Shown in pieces: positions 1 through 7,466 of a stretch of DNA of 64,000 bases; position 1 is the stretch's first letter, and each line of letters opens with the position of its first letter. Where the stretch lies: assembly GCF_002291145.1 (NCBI RefSeq), contig NZ_NTGE01000169.1, forward strand, positions 33,464 to 97,463. The letters are read 5' to 3'. The translations under genes and the position numbers were made by a program. Source of the stretch: Streptomyces sp. SA15. Lineage in GTDB: Bacteria; Actinomycetota; Actinomycetes; Streptomycetales; Streptomycetaceae. The notes beneath the pieces are model-generated. The model was given only the letters and a program-made list of their open reading frames with translations. It was not told the origin of the DNA and did no database searches.

Positions 1-1
1 T

Positions 2-874
2 CCGTCCCTCGGCCTGCTGACCTGCTGGGCGGCGCAGGGCCCGATCGTCGCCACCTTCCACACCTCCAACCCTCGCTCCCGGGCCATGATCGCCGCGTAC
101 TCGATCCTCCAGGCCGCCCTGGAGAAGATCAGCGCCCGGATCGCCGTGAGCGAGTACGCCCGCCGCACCCTCGTCGAGCATCTGGGCGGCGACGCGGTGG
201 TGATCCCGAACGGCGTCGACGTCGACTTCTTCGCCAAGGCGGAGGCCAAGCCCGAGTGGCAGGTGGACACGATCGGCTTCATCGGCCGGATCGACGAGCC
301 CCGCAAGGGCCTGCCGGTGCTGATGAAGGCCCTGCCGAGGATTCTCGCCGAGCGCCCGCGGACCCGGCTGCTGGTCGCCGGGCGCGGGGACGAGGAGGAG
401 GCAGTGGAGTCGCTGCCCGCCGAACTGCGCTCGCGTGTGGAGTTCCTCGGCATGGTCAGCGACGAGGACAAGGCCCGCTTCCTGCGCAGCGTCGACCTGT
501 ACGTCGCCCCCAACACCGGCGGCGAGAGCTTCGGGATCATCCTGGTCGAGGCCATGTCGGCCGGGGCCCCGGTACTCGCCTCCGACCTGGACGCCTTCGC
601 TCAGGTGCTGGACCAGGGAGCGGCGGGCGAGCTGTTCGCCAACGAGAACGCGGACGCGCTCGCCGAGGCGGCACTGCGGCTGCTGGCGGACCCGGAGCGA
701 CGCGAGGAGCTGCGGGCGCGCGGCAGCGCGCACGTACGGCGGTTCGACTGGTCGACGGTCGGCGCGGACATCCTGTCCGTGTACGAGACGGTGACGGCCG
801 GCGCGGCGGCGGTCGCCGCGGCGGACGACCGGGCCCCGGGGCTGCGGGCGCGGCTCGGGCTGGCACGGGACTGA
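2..874 (+). CDS. pimA: Phosphatidylinositol alpha-mannosyltransferase-like glycosyltransferase (5' partial)
   Basis: The last 290 residues of a GT4-family GT-B glycosyltransferase; the frame is already open at base 2, so the start lies outside the window. The C-terminal Rossmann half is intact: a GFIGRIDEPRKGLPVL segment typical of GT4 enzymes, then the nucleotide-sugar E-x7-E motif in GESFGIILVEAMSAG. The N-terminal FHTSNPRSRAM stretch resembles PimA-type enzymes. PimA transfers mannose from GDP-mannose to phosphatidylinositol on the inner face of the membrane, the first step to PIMs and lipomannan. The assignment to PimA rather than another GT4 mannosyltransferase rests on sequence style and remembered neighbours (pgsA and an acyltransferase upstream), which are not visible here. 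Confidence 0.75.
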   Translation, partial: PSLGLLTCWAAQGPIVATFHTSNPRSRAMIAAYSILQAALEKISARIAVSEYARRTLVEHLGGDAVVIPNGVDVDFFAKAEAKPEWQVDTIGFIGRIDEPRKGLPVLMKALPRILAERPRTRLLVAGRGDEEEAVESLPAELRSRVEFLGMVSDEDKARFLRSVDLYVAPNTGGESFGIILVEAMSAGAPVLASDLDAFAQVLDQGAAGELFANENADALAEAALRLLADPERREELRARGSAHVRRFDWSTVGADILSVYETVTAGAAAVAAADDRAPGLRARLGLARD

Positions 875-1199
875 CCCCCGGCCCCGGCCGCCGTCTTCCT
901 GAGGCGTCAGGAGCGGCCACACGTCGTCGCGCTGAACACCGGGTCGCCGTGGCCGTACCCCGGCACGCCGCACTCGCTCGGGTCACGCCTCCGAGTCTCC
1001 GGTCGCGGCCGGCCCGGCGACTCCCGCCGCCGGCACCGTACGTCTGTCCATGCTCGTCTGCCCTCGGCGCGGACATACGCGGACACGCGCACACCAGGGT
1101 TGCCGAGGGCGTGCCCTGCTCCAAGGGCGAATCGCGCCGGAGAAGGCCGGTTTCGGGCGGGTGCGGACGTTCCGCCGGTCACCGGTAGCCTTGCCGCCC
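875..1199. other. Intergenic gap with one candidate terminator hairpin
   Basis: 325 bases with no convincing gene. Just after the glycosyltransferase stop an imperfect hairpin can form: GGCCGC (886-891) with GCGGCC (913-918), enclosing TCCTGA (897-902) with TCAGGA (907-912), with a five-base bulge on the left side. It may end the upstream operon. At the far end TAGCCT (1186-1191) sits eight bases before the next GTG and could be a -10 box for a leaderless transcript. I see nothing else in the middle. Confidence 0.4.
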
Positions 1200-1742
1200 G
1201 TGACCGCAACCCTCATCTGGATCCTCGTCGCGCTGGTCGCGATCGGCCTCTATCTGAGCTGGACCGCCGGCCGGCTCGACCGATTGCACGCCCGGATCGA
1301 CGCGGCCCGCGCCGCCCTCGACGCGCAACTGCTGCGCCGCGCCTCCGTGGCTCAGGAACTGGCGACCTCGGGAGTGCTCGACCCGGCCGCGTCGATCGTC
1401 CTGTACGAGGCCGCGCATGCCGCCCGGCAGGCCGAGGAGGAGCAACGGGAGGTCGCCGAGAGCGAGTTGAGCCAGGCGCTGCGCGCCGTGTTCGCCGAGG
1501 CCCCGCAGGTCGAGGCGGTACGGGAGGCGCCCGGGGGAGAGGCGGCGGCCCGGGAACTGACCGAGGCGGTGCGCCGGGTGCCGATGGCCCGGCGCTTCCA
1601 CAACGATGCCGTACGGGCCGCCCGCGCCCTGCGACGGCACCGCAAGGTGCGCTGGTTCAGACTGGCGGGACACGCGCCGTTCCCGATGGCGTTCGAGATG
1701 GACGACGAACCTCCGGCGGCCCTGGCGGACCGACCGGCGTAG
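1200..1742 (+). CDS. LemA-like single-pass membrane protein
   Basis: 180 residues from GTG 1200. A single N-terminal transmembrane helix (residues 3-20, ATLIWILVALVAIGLYL) is followed by long alpha-helical, charged sequence likely to form coiled coils. The segment RLDRLHARIDAARAALDAQLLRR and the later ARRFHNDAVRAARALRRH resemble the LemA family, where the corresponding pieces read like RVEEAWAQLDVQLKRR and ARRxYNxAVRxYN, so I suggest a divergent LemA-type fold. LemA proteins have no settled biochemical function. No Shine-Dalgarno precedes the GTG, and TAGCCT (1186-1191) would fit a -10 for a leaderless mRNA. Longer in-frame starts upstream run into sequence without coding character. It lies between the mannosyltransferase and pdxS. 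Confidence 0.6.
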   Translation: MTATLIWILVALVAIGLYLSWTAGRLDRLHARIDAARAALDAQLLRRASVAQELATSGVLDPAASIVLYEAAHAARQAEEEQREVAESELSQALRAVFAEAPQVEAVREAPGGEAAARELTEAVRRVPMARRFHNDAVRAARALRRHRKVRWFRLAGHAPFPMAFEMDDEPPAALADRPA

Positions 1743-1869
1743 GCCCTGCTCGCCGGCTCCCTGGCCGGAAAACGATCCACCGGCTCCGCATTGGCCCTTG
1801 CTGTGGCCTGGTCCCCTCCCGTTTCCTCGGTGTTTGCAGAAACCCTCTTTCACCGAGTGAGGTCACCCC

Positions 1870-2781
1870 GTGTCCAGCACGCTTTCCGACAACCAGGCTC
1901 CCGAGACCGGCACCGCCCGCGTGAAGCGCGGCATGGCCGAGCAGCTCAAGGGCGGCGTGATCATGGACGTCGTCACGCCGGAGCAGGCGAAGATCGCCGA
2001 GGACGCGGGCGCCGTCGCCGTCATGGCCCTGGAGCGCGTCCCCGCCGACATCCGCAAGGACGGCGGCGTGGCCCGCATGTCCGACCCGGACATGATCGAG
2101 GGCATCATCGAGGCCGTGTCCATCCCGGTGATGGCCAAGTCGCGTATCGGCCACTTCGTCGAGGCCCAGGTGCTGCAGTCCCTCGGCGTCGACTACATCG
2201 ACGAGTCCGAGGTCCTCACCCCGGCCGACGAGGTCAACCACTCCGACAAGTGGGCGTTCACGACCCCCTTCGTCTGCGGTGCCACCAACCTGGGCGAGGC
2301 ACTGCGCCGCATCGCCGAGGGCGCCGCGATGATCCGCTCCAAGGGCGAGGCCGGCACCGGCAACGTCGTCGAGGCCGTCCGCCACCTGCGCCAGATCAAG
2401 AACGAGATCGCCAGGCTGCGCGGCTACGACAACAACGAGCTGTACGCCGCCGCCAAAGAGCTGCGCGCCCCGTACGAACTCGTCAAGGAAGTCTCGGAGC
2501 TGGGCAAACTGCCGGTGGTCCTCTTCTCCGCCGGCGGCGTCGCCACCCCCGCCGACGCCGCCCTGATGCGTCAGCTCGGCGCCGAGGGCGTCTTCGTCGG
2601 CTCCGGCATCTTCAAGTCCGGAGACCCGGCCAAGCGCGCCGCCGCCATCGTCAAGGCGACCACCTTCTACGACGACCCGAAGATCATCGCGGACGCGTCC
2701 CGCAACCTCGGCGAGGCCATGGTCGGCATCAACTGCGACACCCTCCCCGAGACCGAGCGCTACGCCAACCGCGGCTGGTGA
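1870..2781 (+). CDS. pdxS: Pyridoxal 5'-phosphate synthase subunit PdxS
   Basis: 303 residues, the normal length for PdxS (Pdx1/SNZ). This (beta/alpha)8 enzyme builds pyridoxal phosphate from ribose 5-phosphate, glyceraldehyde 3-phosphate and ammonia delivered by PdxT. Visible family blocks are KRGMAEQLKGGVIMDVV near the N terminus, ALERVPADIRKDGGVARMSDP, AKSRIGHFVEAQVLQ and the phosphate-binding FSAGGVATPADAALM. GTG 1870 was chosen because it follows a purine-rich GAGTGAGG stretch and gives the usual length. pdxT begins 40 bases downstream, so the two are probably cotranscribed and form the deoxyxylulose-independent PLP synthase. Confidence 0.97.
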   Translation: MSSTLSDNQAPETGTARVKRGMAEQLKGGVIMDVVTPEQAKIAEDAGAVAVMALERVPADIRKDGGVARMSDPDMIEGIIEAVSIPVMAKSRIGHFVEAQVLQSLGVDYIDESEVLTPADEVNHSDKWAFTTPFVCGATNLGEALRRIAEGAAMIRSKGEAGTGNVVEAVRHLRQIKNEIARLRGYDNNELYAAAKELRAPYELVKEVSELGKLPVVLFSAGGVATPADAALMRQLGAEGVFVGSGIFKSGDPAKRAAAIVKATTFYDDPKIIADASRNLGEAMVGINCDTLPETERYANRGW

Positions 2782-2821
2782 GCCACCTGTTGGCACCGCA
2801 CGTACCGAGGACTGCACTTAC

Positions 2822-3430
2822 ATGACCGACGCACCTGTCATAGGCGTCCTGGCCCTCCAGGGCGACGTACGGGAGCACCTCATCGCCCTGGCCGCGGCCG
2901 ACGCCGTGGCCAGGCCGGTGCGGCGCCCCGAAGAACTCGCCGAGGTCGACGGCCTCGTCATCCCCGGCGGCGAGTCCACGACCATCTCCAAACTGGCCGT
3001 CCTCTTCGGCGTGATGGGGCCCCTACGCGCGCGCGTGCACAGCGGCATGCCCGTCTATGGCACCTGCGCCGGCATGATCATGCTGGCCGACAAGATCCTC
3101 GACCCGCGCTCGGGCCAGGAGACCGTCGGCGGCATCGACATGATCGTGCGCCGCAACGCCTTCGGACGCCAGAACGAGTCCTTCGAAGCGGCCCTCGACG
3201 TCAAGGGCATCGCGGGCGATCCTGTGGAGGGGGTCTTCATCCGCGCCCCCTGGGTGGAGTCCGTCGGCGCCGAGGCCGAGGTGCTGGCCCAGCACGACGG
3301 CCACATCGTCGCGGTCCGCCAAGGCAATGCGCTGGCCACGTCGTTCCACCCGGAACTGACCGGCGACCATCGAGTGCACGCCCTGTTCGTCGACATGGTC
3401 CGCGCGAAGCGGACAGCGGAGTCCTTGTAG
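2822..3430 (+). CDS. pdxT: Pyridoxal 5'-phosphate synthase glutaminase subunit PdxT
   Basis: 202 residues, a class I glutamine amidotransferase that hydrolyses glutamine and channels ammonia to PdxS. The oxyanion and nucleophile regions are clear: PGGESTTI near residue 50, the catalytic cysteine in YGTCAGMI, and the His/Glu of the triad in SFHPELTGDHRVH near the C terminus. The start is ATG 2822, forty bases after the pdxS stop, consistent with an operon. A hairpin lies just after the stop (3432-3454). Confidence 0.96.
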   Translation: MTDAPVIGVLALQGDVREHLIALAAADAVARPVRRPEELAEVDGLVIPGGESTTISKLAVLFGVMGPLRARVHSGMPVYGTCAGMIMLADKILDPRSGQETVGGIDMIVRRNAFGRQNESFEAALDVKGIAGDPVEGVFIRAPWVESVGAEAEVLAQHDGHIVAVRQGNALATSFHPELTGDHRVHALFVDMVRAKRTAESL

Positions 3431-3431
3431 G

Positions 3432-3454
3432 ATCTCTGCCGTTCGTACAGAGAT
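3432..3454 (+). terminator. Hairpin between pdxT and yebC
   Basis: ATCTCTG (3432-3438) pairs perfectly with CAGAGAT (3448-3454) around a nine-base loop, directly after the pdxT stop and 25 bases before yebC. It has no U-tract, so it could be a weak terminator, an RNA-processing site or an operator upstream of yebC. Confidence 0.35.
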
Positions 3455-3478
3455 GGGTTACGCGAAGGAGACAGGCAG

Positions 3479-4231
3479 ATGTCCGGCCACTCTAAATGGG
3501 CCACGACGAAGCACAAGAAGGCCGTGATCGATGCCAAGCGCGGCAAGCTCTTCGCGAAGCTGATCAAGAACGTCGAGGTCGCGGCGCGGATGGGCGGTGC
3601 CGACCCGGACGGCAACCCGACGCTGTACGACGCCATCCAGAAGGCGAAGAAGTCGTCGGTCCCGAACAAGAACATCGACTCCGCGGTCAAGCGTGGCGCC
3701 GGCCTGGAGGCCGGTGGCGCCGACTACGAGACGATCATGTACGAGGGCTACGGGCCGAACGGTGTCGCGGTGCTCATCGAGTGCCTCACCGACAACCGCA
3801 ACCGCGCCGCCTCGGACGTCCGCGTCGCCATGACCCGCAACGGCGGCTCCATGGCCGACCCCGGTTCGGTGTCGTACCTCTTCAACCGCAAGGGCGTCGT
3901 CGTCGTGCCCAAGGGCGAGCTGACCGAGGACGACGTCCTGGGCGCCGTGCTCGACGCGGGTGCCGAGGAAGTCAACGACCTCGGTGAGAACTTCGAGGTC
4001 ATCAGCGAGGCGACCGACCTGGTCGCCGTCCGCACCGCCCTCCAGGACGCGGGCATCGACTACGACTCCGCCGAGGCCAACTTCGTCCCGACCATGCAGG
4101 TCGAGCTGGACGAAGAGGGCGCGAAGAAGATCTTCAAGCTGATCGACGCGCTCGAGGACAGCGACGACGTGCAGAACGTCTTCGCCAACTTCGATGTCAG
4201 CGACGAGATCATGGAGAAGGTCGACGCGTAA
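3479..4231 (+). CDS. yebC: YebC/PmpR family regulatory protein
   Basis: 250 residues, standard for YebC/TACO1 proteins. The opening MSGHSKWATTKHKKAVIDAKRGKLFAKLIKN is the family hallmark, followed by the NGVAVLIECLTDNRNRAASDVR core. Members have been described both as DNA-binding transcriptional regulators (PmpR) and, more recently, as factors that relieve ribosome stalling at proline-rich stretches; the sequence does not decide between these roles. The ATG at 3479 follows GAAGGAGACAGGCAG, a good ribosome-binding site. It lies immediately before ruvC, its usual place in many bacteria, but ruvC appears to have its own promoter at 4292-4314. Confidence 0.95.
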   Translation: MSGHSKWATTKHKKAVIDAKRGKLFAKLIKNVEVAARMGGADPDGNPTLYDAIQKAKKSSVPNKNIDSAVKRGAGLEAGGADYETIMYEGYGPNGVAVLIECLTDNRNRAASDVRVAMTRNGGSMADPGSVSYLFNRKGVVVVPKGELTEDDVLGAVLDAGAEEVNDLGENFEVISEATDLVAVRTALQDAGIDYDSAEANFVPTMQVELDEEGAKKIFKLIDALEDSDDVQNVFANFDVSDEIMEKVDA

Positions 4232-4291
4232 CGCTGCCGCGGACACCCGATCCTGACGGGCCGGAGGACCACGTCCCCCGGCCCGCCGTCA

Positions 4292-4314
4292 TTGTCGGTG
4301 GCAGCGGATAGCCT
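4292..4314 (+). promoter_or_regulatory. PafBC/RecA-NDp-type DNA-damage promoter of ruvCAB
   Basis: TTGTCGGTG (4292-4300), eight bases, then TAGCCT (4309-4314). This is an exact match to TTGTCRGTG-N8-TANNNT, the LexA-independent mycobacterial RecA-NDp motif recognised by the PafBC activator. It lies in the 199-base gap between yebC and ruvC. Transcription would start near 4321, giving a leader of about 110 bases. I found no GAAC-N4-GTTC LexA box in this gap. Promoter activity is inferred from the motif. Confidence 0.75.
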
Positions 4315-4430
4315 GGCGTCAGTCAAAGATCACCGTCCACGGACCGCGACCATCAATTGAGGAACCCACGACGGTGCTCAGCCAGCTCCGCGAGAGCGGC
4401 GGCGGTTCAGCCGCAAAGAGGGGAGCGCGC

Positions 4431-4961
4431 GTGCGCGTACTGGGGGTGGACCCGGGGCTGACCCGATGCGGTGTCGGCGTGGTCGAAGGCGTGGCCGGGC
4501 GGTCGCTCACCATGCTCGGCGTCGGTGTCGTACGCACGCCCGGGGACGCGGACTTGGGCCATCGACTCGTCGCCATCGAAGAGGGCATCGAGCAATGGCT
4601 TGATGAACACCGGCCAGAATTCGTCGCCGTGGAGCGGGTGTTCAGCCAGCACAACGTCCGCACGGTGATGGGCACCGCCCAGGCCAGCGCCGTCGCCATG
4701 CTCTGCGCCGCCCGCCGCGGTATTCCCGTCGCCCTGCACACCCCCAGCGAGGTCAAGGCGGCCGTCACCGGCAGCGGCCGCGCCGACAAGGCCCAGGTCG
4801 GTGCCATGGTCACCCGCCTGCTGCGGCTCGACGCGCCCCCGAAACCGGCCGACGCCGCCGACGCCCTCGCCCTCGCCATCTGCCACATCTGGCGCGCCCC
4901 CGCCCAGAACCGACTCCAGCAGGCCGTCGCCCTGCACGCATCGAAAGGCCGTAGGGCATGA
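4431..4961 (+). CDS. ruvC: Crossover junction endodeoxyribonuclease RuvC
   Basis: 176 residues. RuvC is the Holliday-junction resolvase that nicks junctions held by RuvAB. The RNase H-fold catalytic acids are visible: Asp7 in LGVDPG, Glu68 in VAVERVF, and Asp141 and Asp144 in DAADALALAICH. GTG 4431 is preferred over the upstream GTG 4374 because it follows GAGGGGAG at a good distance and puts the first strand at the usual place; the longer form would add 19 residues of non-family sequence. The stop overlaps the ruvA start (ATGA). Confidence 0.96.
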   Translation: MRVLGVDPGLTRCGVGVVEGVAGRSLTMLGVGVVRTPGDADLGHRLVAIEEGIEQWLDEHRPEFVAVERVFSQHNVRTVMGTAQASAVAMLCAARRGIPVALHTPSEVKAAVTGSGRADKAQVGAMVTRLLRLDAPPKPADAADALALAICHIWRAPAQNRLQQAVALHASKGRRA

Positions 4962-5563
4962 TCGCCTTCGTCAGCGGCACGGTCGCCGCACTCGCTCCCG
5001 ACGCCGCGGTGATCGAGGTGGGCGGCGTCGGCATGGCCATCCAGTGCACCCCGAACACGCTGTCCACGCTCCGGCTCGGCCGGCCGGCCAAGCTGGCCAC
5101 CTCTCTCGTCGTAAGGGAGGACTCGCTGACCCTGTACGGCTTCGCGGACGACGACGAGCGGCAGACCTTCGAGCTGCTCCAGACCGCGAGCGGTGTCGGC
5201 CCCCGCCTGGCCCAGGCCATGCTGGCGGTCCACAGCCCGGACGCCCTGCGCCGGGCCGTCTCGACCGGGGACGAGAAGGCGCTCACCGCTGTCCCGGGCA
5301 TCGGCAAGAAGGGCGCCCAGAAACTGCTGCTGGAGCTGAAGGACCGCCTCGGGCAGCCGATCGGCGCGCCCGCGGTGGGCGCACCGGTCAGCACGGGCTG
5401 GCGCGACCAGCTGCACGCCGCCCTCATCGGCCTGGGGTACGCGACCCGCGAGGCCGACGAGGCGGTGTCCGCCGTGGCCCCGCAGGCCGAGGCCGCGGAG
5501 GGCACCCCGCAGGTCGGCCAGTTGCTGAAGGCGGCCCTGCAGACTCTCAACCGAGCCCGCTGA
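4958..5563 (+). CDS. ruvA: Holliday junction branch migration protein RuvA
   Basis: 201 residues with the three RuvA regions: the N-terminal OB fold (MIAFVSGTVAALAPDAAVIEVGGVG), two helix-hairpin-helix motifs (LLQTASGVGPRLAQAML and LTAVPGIGKKGAQKLLLEL), and the C-terminal domain III (WRDQLHAALIGLGYATREADEAV) that contacts RuvB, joined by a flexible proline-rich linker. RuvA tetramers bind the junction and position the RuvB motors. It is translationally coupled to ruvC through a four-base overlap, with ruvB 25 bases downstream. Confidence 0.97.
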   Translation: MIAFVSGTVAALAPDAAVIEVGGVGMAIQCTPNTLSTLRLGRPAKLATSLVVREDSLTLYGFADDDERQTFELLQTASGVGPRLAQAMLAVHSPDALRRAVSTGDEKALTAVPGIGKKGAQKLLLELKDRLGQPIGAPAVGAPVSTGWRDQLHAALIGLGYATREADEAVSAVAPQAEAAEGTPQVGQLLKAALQTLNRAR

Positions 5564-5588
5564 CCCATCACACTCTGAGGCACTCCAC

Positions 5589-6659
5589 ATGAACTGGGAC
5601 GACACGACCGACACCCCCGCCTCCGAGCGGCTGGTGGGCCCTGTCGCCGATGGTGAGGACCAGGCCGTCGAGGCCGCCCTGCGCCCCAAGGACCTGGACG
5701 AGTTCATCGGCCAGGAGAAGGTCCGCGAACAGCTCGACCTCGTCCTGCGCGCCGCACGCGCGCGTGGGGCCACCGCCGACCACGTGCTGCTCTCCGGCGC
5801 CCCCGGCCTCGGCAAGACCACCCTGTCGATGATCATCGCGGCCGAGATGAACGCCCCGATCCGGATCACCAGCGGCCCCGCGATCCAGCACGCCGGCGAC
5901 CTCGCCGCCATCCTGTCCTCCCTTCAGGAGGGCGAGGTCCTCTTCCTCGACGAGATCCACCGCATGTCCCGGCCCGCCGAGGAGATGCTCTACATGGCGA
6001 TGGAGGACTTCCGCGTCGACGTCATCGTCGGCAAGGGCCCCGGCGCCACCGCCATCCCGCTCGAACTGCCGCCCTTCACCCTGGTCGGCGCCACCACGCG
6101 CGCGGGCCTGCTGCCGCCCCCGCTGCGCGACCGCTTCGGATTCACCGCGCACATGGAGTTCTACGAACCCGTCGAGCTGGAGCGCGTCATCCACCGCTCG
6201 GCGCACCTGCTGGACGTGGAGATCGAGCCCGACGGCGCCGCCGAGATCGCCGGCCGCTCGCGCGGCACGCCCCGTATCGCCAACCGTCTGCTGCGCCGTG
6301 TTCGGGACTACGCGCAGGTCAAGGCCGACGGCCTGATCACCCGCGACATCGCCGCGGCGGCCCTCGCCGTCTACGAGGTCGACGCCCGCGGCCTCGACCG
6401 CCTCGACCGAGGCGTCCTGGAAGCCCTGCTGAAGCTGTTCGGCGGCGGCCCCGTGGGCCTGTCCACGCTGGCGGTCGCGGTGGGGGAGGAGCGTGAGACC
6501 GTGGAGGAGGTGGCCGAGCCCTTCCTCGTCCGGGAGGGGCTGCTCGCCCGTACGCCGCGCGGTCGCGTCGCCACCCCCGCCGCATGGGCGCATCTCGGCC
6601 TCACCCCGCCCCGTTCGTCGGCTGCAGGAAACGGACAACAGGACCTGTTCGGGACGTGA
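5589..6659 (+). CDS. ruvB: Holliday junction branch migration ATPase RuvB
   Basis: 356 residues, an AAA+ motor. Walker A is GAPGLGKTT (about residues 73-81), Walker B is FLDEIH, sensor 1 is LVGATTRAG and the arginine-finger region is LLPPPLRDRFG. The C-terminal winged helix (VGLSTLAVAVGEERETVEEV) binds DNA. It drives branch migration with RuvA. The ATG follows CTGAGGCACTCCAC. Third gene of ruvCAB; 175 bases then separate it from yajC, which has its own promoter-like sequence. Confidence 0.98.
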   Translation: MNWDDTTDTPASERLVGPVADGEDQAVEAALRPKDLDEFIGQEKVREQLDLVLRAARARGATADHVLLSGAPGLGKTTLSMIIAAEMNAPIRITSGPAIQHAGDLAAILSSLQEGEVLFLDEIHRMSRPAEEMLYMAMEDFRVDVIVGKGPGATAIPLELPPFTLVGATTRAGLLPPPLRDRFGFTAHMEFYEPVELERVIHRSAHLLDVEIEPDGAAEIAGRSRGTPRIANRLLRRVRDYAQVKADGLITRDIAAAALAVYEVDARGLDRLDRGVLEALLKLFGGGPVGLSTLAVAVGEERETVEEVAEPFLVREGLLARTPRGRVATPAAWAHLGLTPPRSSAAGNGQQDLFGT

Positions 6660-6717
6660 CGACGCGGTGACGGCGCGAGCATTGGCCGGAGCAGGAACCC
6701 CGGTGCCATGCTGAACG

Positions 6718-6772
6718 TTGTTCCATGCGCGCGGACTCGCTTAGACTCCGCCGATGCCGCCTTTGTCGGCGG
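6718..6772 (+). promoter_or_regulatory. Candidate yajC-secDF promoter and leader hairpin
   Basis: TTGTTC (6718-6723), 18 bases, then TAGACT (6742-6747) resembles a sigma-70-class housekeeping promoter. A perfect seven-base stem CCGCCGA (6748-6754) with TCGGCGG (6766-6772) would lie at the 5' end of the transcript, about 60 bases before the yajC start. This supports yajC-secD-secF-apt as an operon separate from ruvCAB. Confidence 0.5.
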
Positions 6773-6834
6773 TATGCACACCCCCAACCATCAGGCCGCT
6801 CACCATCGCGGTCGCGTGAAGGAAGTTCCGACCC

Positions 6835-7332
6835 GTGAGTCTCGTGACCCTCCTCCCGTTCATCGTGCTCATCGGGGCCATGTTCCTGATGACTCGGTCG
6901 GCGAAGAAGAAGCAGCAGCAGGCCGCCGACATGCGCAACCAGATGCAGCCCGGCAGTGGCATCCGCACCATCGGGGGCATCTACGCGACGGTCAAGGAAG
7001 TCAACGAGGACTCGGTTCTCGTCGACGCCGGTCCGGGCGTGGAGCTGCTCTTCGCGAAGAACGCGATCGGTGCCGTTCTCTCCGACGACGAGTACAACCG
7101 CATCGTCCACGGCATCGAGCACGACCTGAAGTCCGACACCGACGTCCCGGACGACGCCTCCTCCCTCACCGAAACCGACGAGCCCGCCGACGACGCTGCC
7201 GCCGCTTCCGACGACAAGTCCGTCGACCTTGGTAAGAAGGACCCGGCCGAGGAGCCCGCCGAGGCCCCCGCCGCCGAGGCGAAGACGGACGAAGAGCCGA
7301 AGAAGACCGACGGCGACTCCGACGCGAAGTAG
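6835..7332 (+). CDS. yajC: Preprotein translocase accessory subunit YajC
   Basis: 165 residues: one N-terminal transmembrane helix (LVTLLPFIVLIGAMFLMT), a basic KKKQQQ stretch, the family motif MQPGSGIRTIGGIYATVKEV, and a long acidic Ala/Glu/Asp/Lys-rich tail of about 60 residues that is probably disordered. YajC associates with SecDF and YidC to assist export. GTG 6835 was chosen because it follows AAGGAAG and starts right at the membrane helix. secD lies 134 bases downstream, with hairpins in between. Confidence 0.93.
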   Translation: MSLVTLLPFIVLIGAMFLMTRSAKKKQQQAADMRNQMQPGSGIRTIGGIYATVKEVNEDSVLVDAGPGVELLFAKNAIGAVLSDDEYNRIVHGIEHDLKSDTDVPDDASSLTETDEPADDAAAASDDKSVDLGKKDPAEEPAEAPAAEAKTDEEPKKTDGDSDAK

Positions 7333-7344
7333 TCGCACACTCCT

Positions 7345-7372
7345 GGGCGCGCGGGCCTGCCTCCGCGCGCCC
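7345..7372 (+). terminator. Intercistronic hairpin between yajC and secD
   Basis: A perfect ten-base stem, GGGCGCGCGG (7345-7354) with CCGCGCGCCC (7363-7372) and an eight-base loop, followed by a second stem CCGTGC (7376-7381) with GCACGG (7389-7394). Between genes expected to be cotranscribed it may be a partial terminator or an mRNA-stability element. Confidence 0.45.
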
Positions 7373-7466
7373 CGGCCGTGCACAGCTCGCACGGGATCCC
7401 GACACCATGTGATGGCCGCCCGCCCGCAGACCAGGCGCGAGGCGGCCCGAGAGGGAGTACGAGAAG

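Noticed and set aside
4293..4314. Ordinary sigma-70 promoter reading of the ruvC motif
   Set aside because: The distance between TTGTCG and TAGCCT is only 11 bases, far below the 16-19 needed; the extended damage motif explains both halves instead.
4374..4430. Longer RuvC from GTG 4374
   Set aside because: It adds 19 residues before the first beta strand, and GTG 4431 has the better ribosome-binding site.
6713..6723. GAACGTTGTTC upstream of yajC as a LexA box
   Set aside because: The half-sites GAAC and GTTC are separated by three bases, whereas the actinomycete LexA box needs four; it also overlaps a better explanation, a TTGTTC -35 element.
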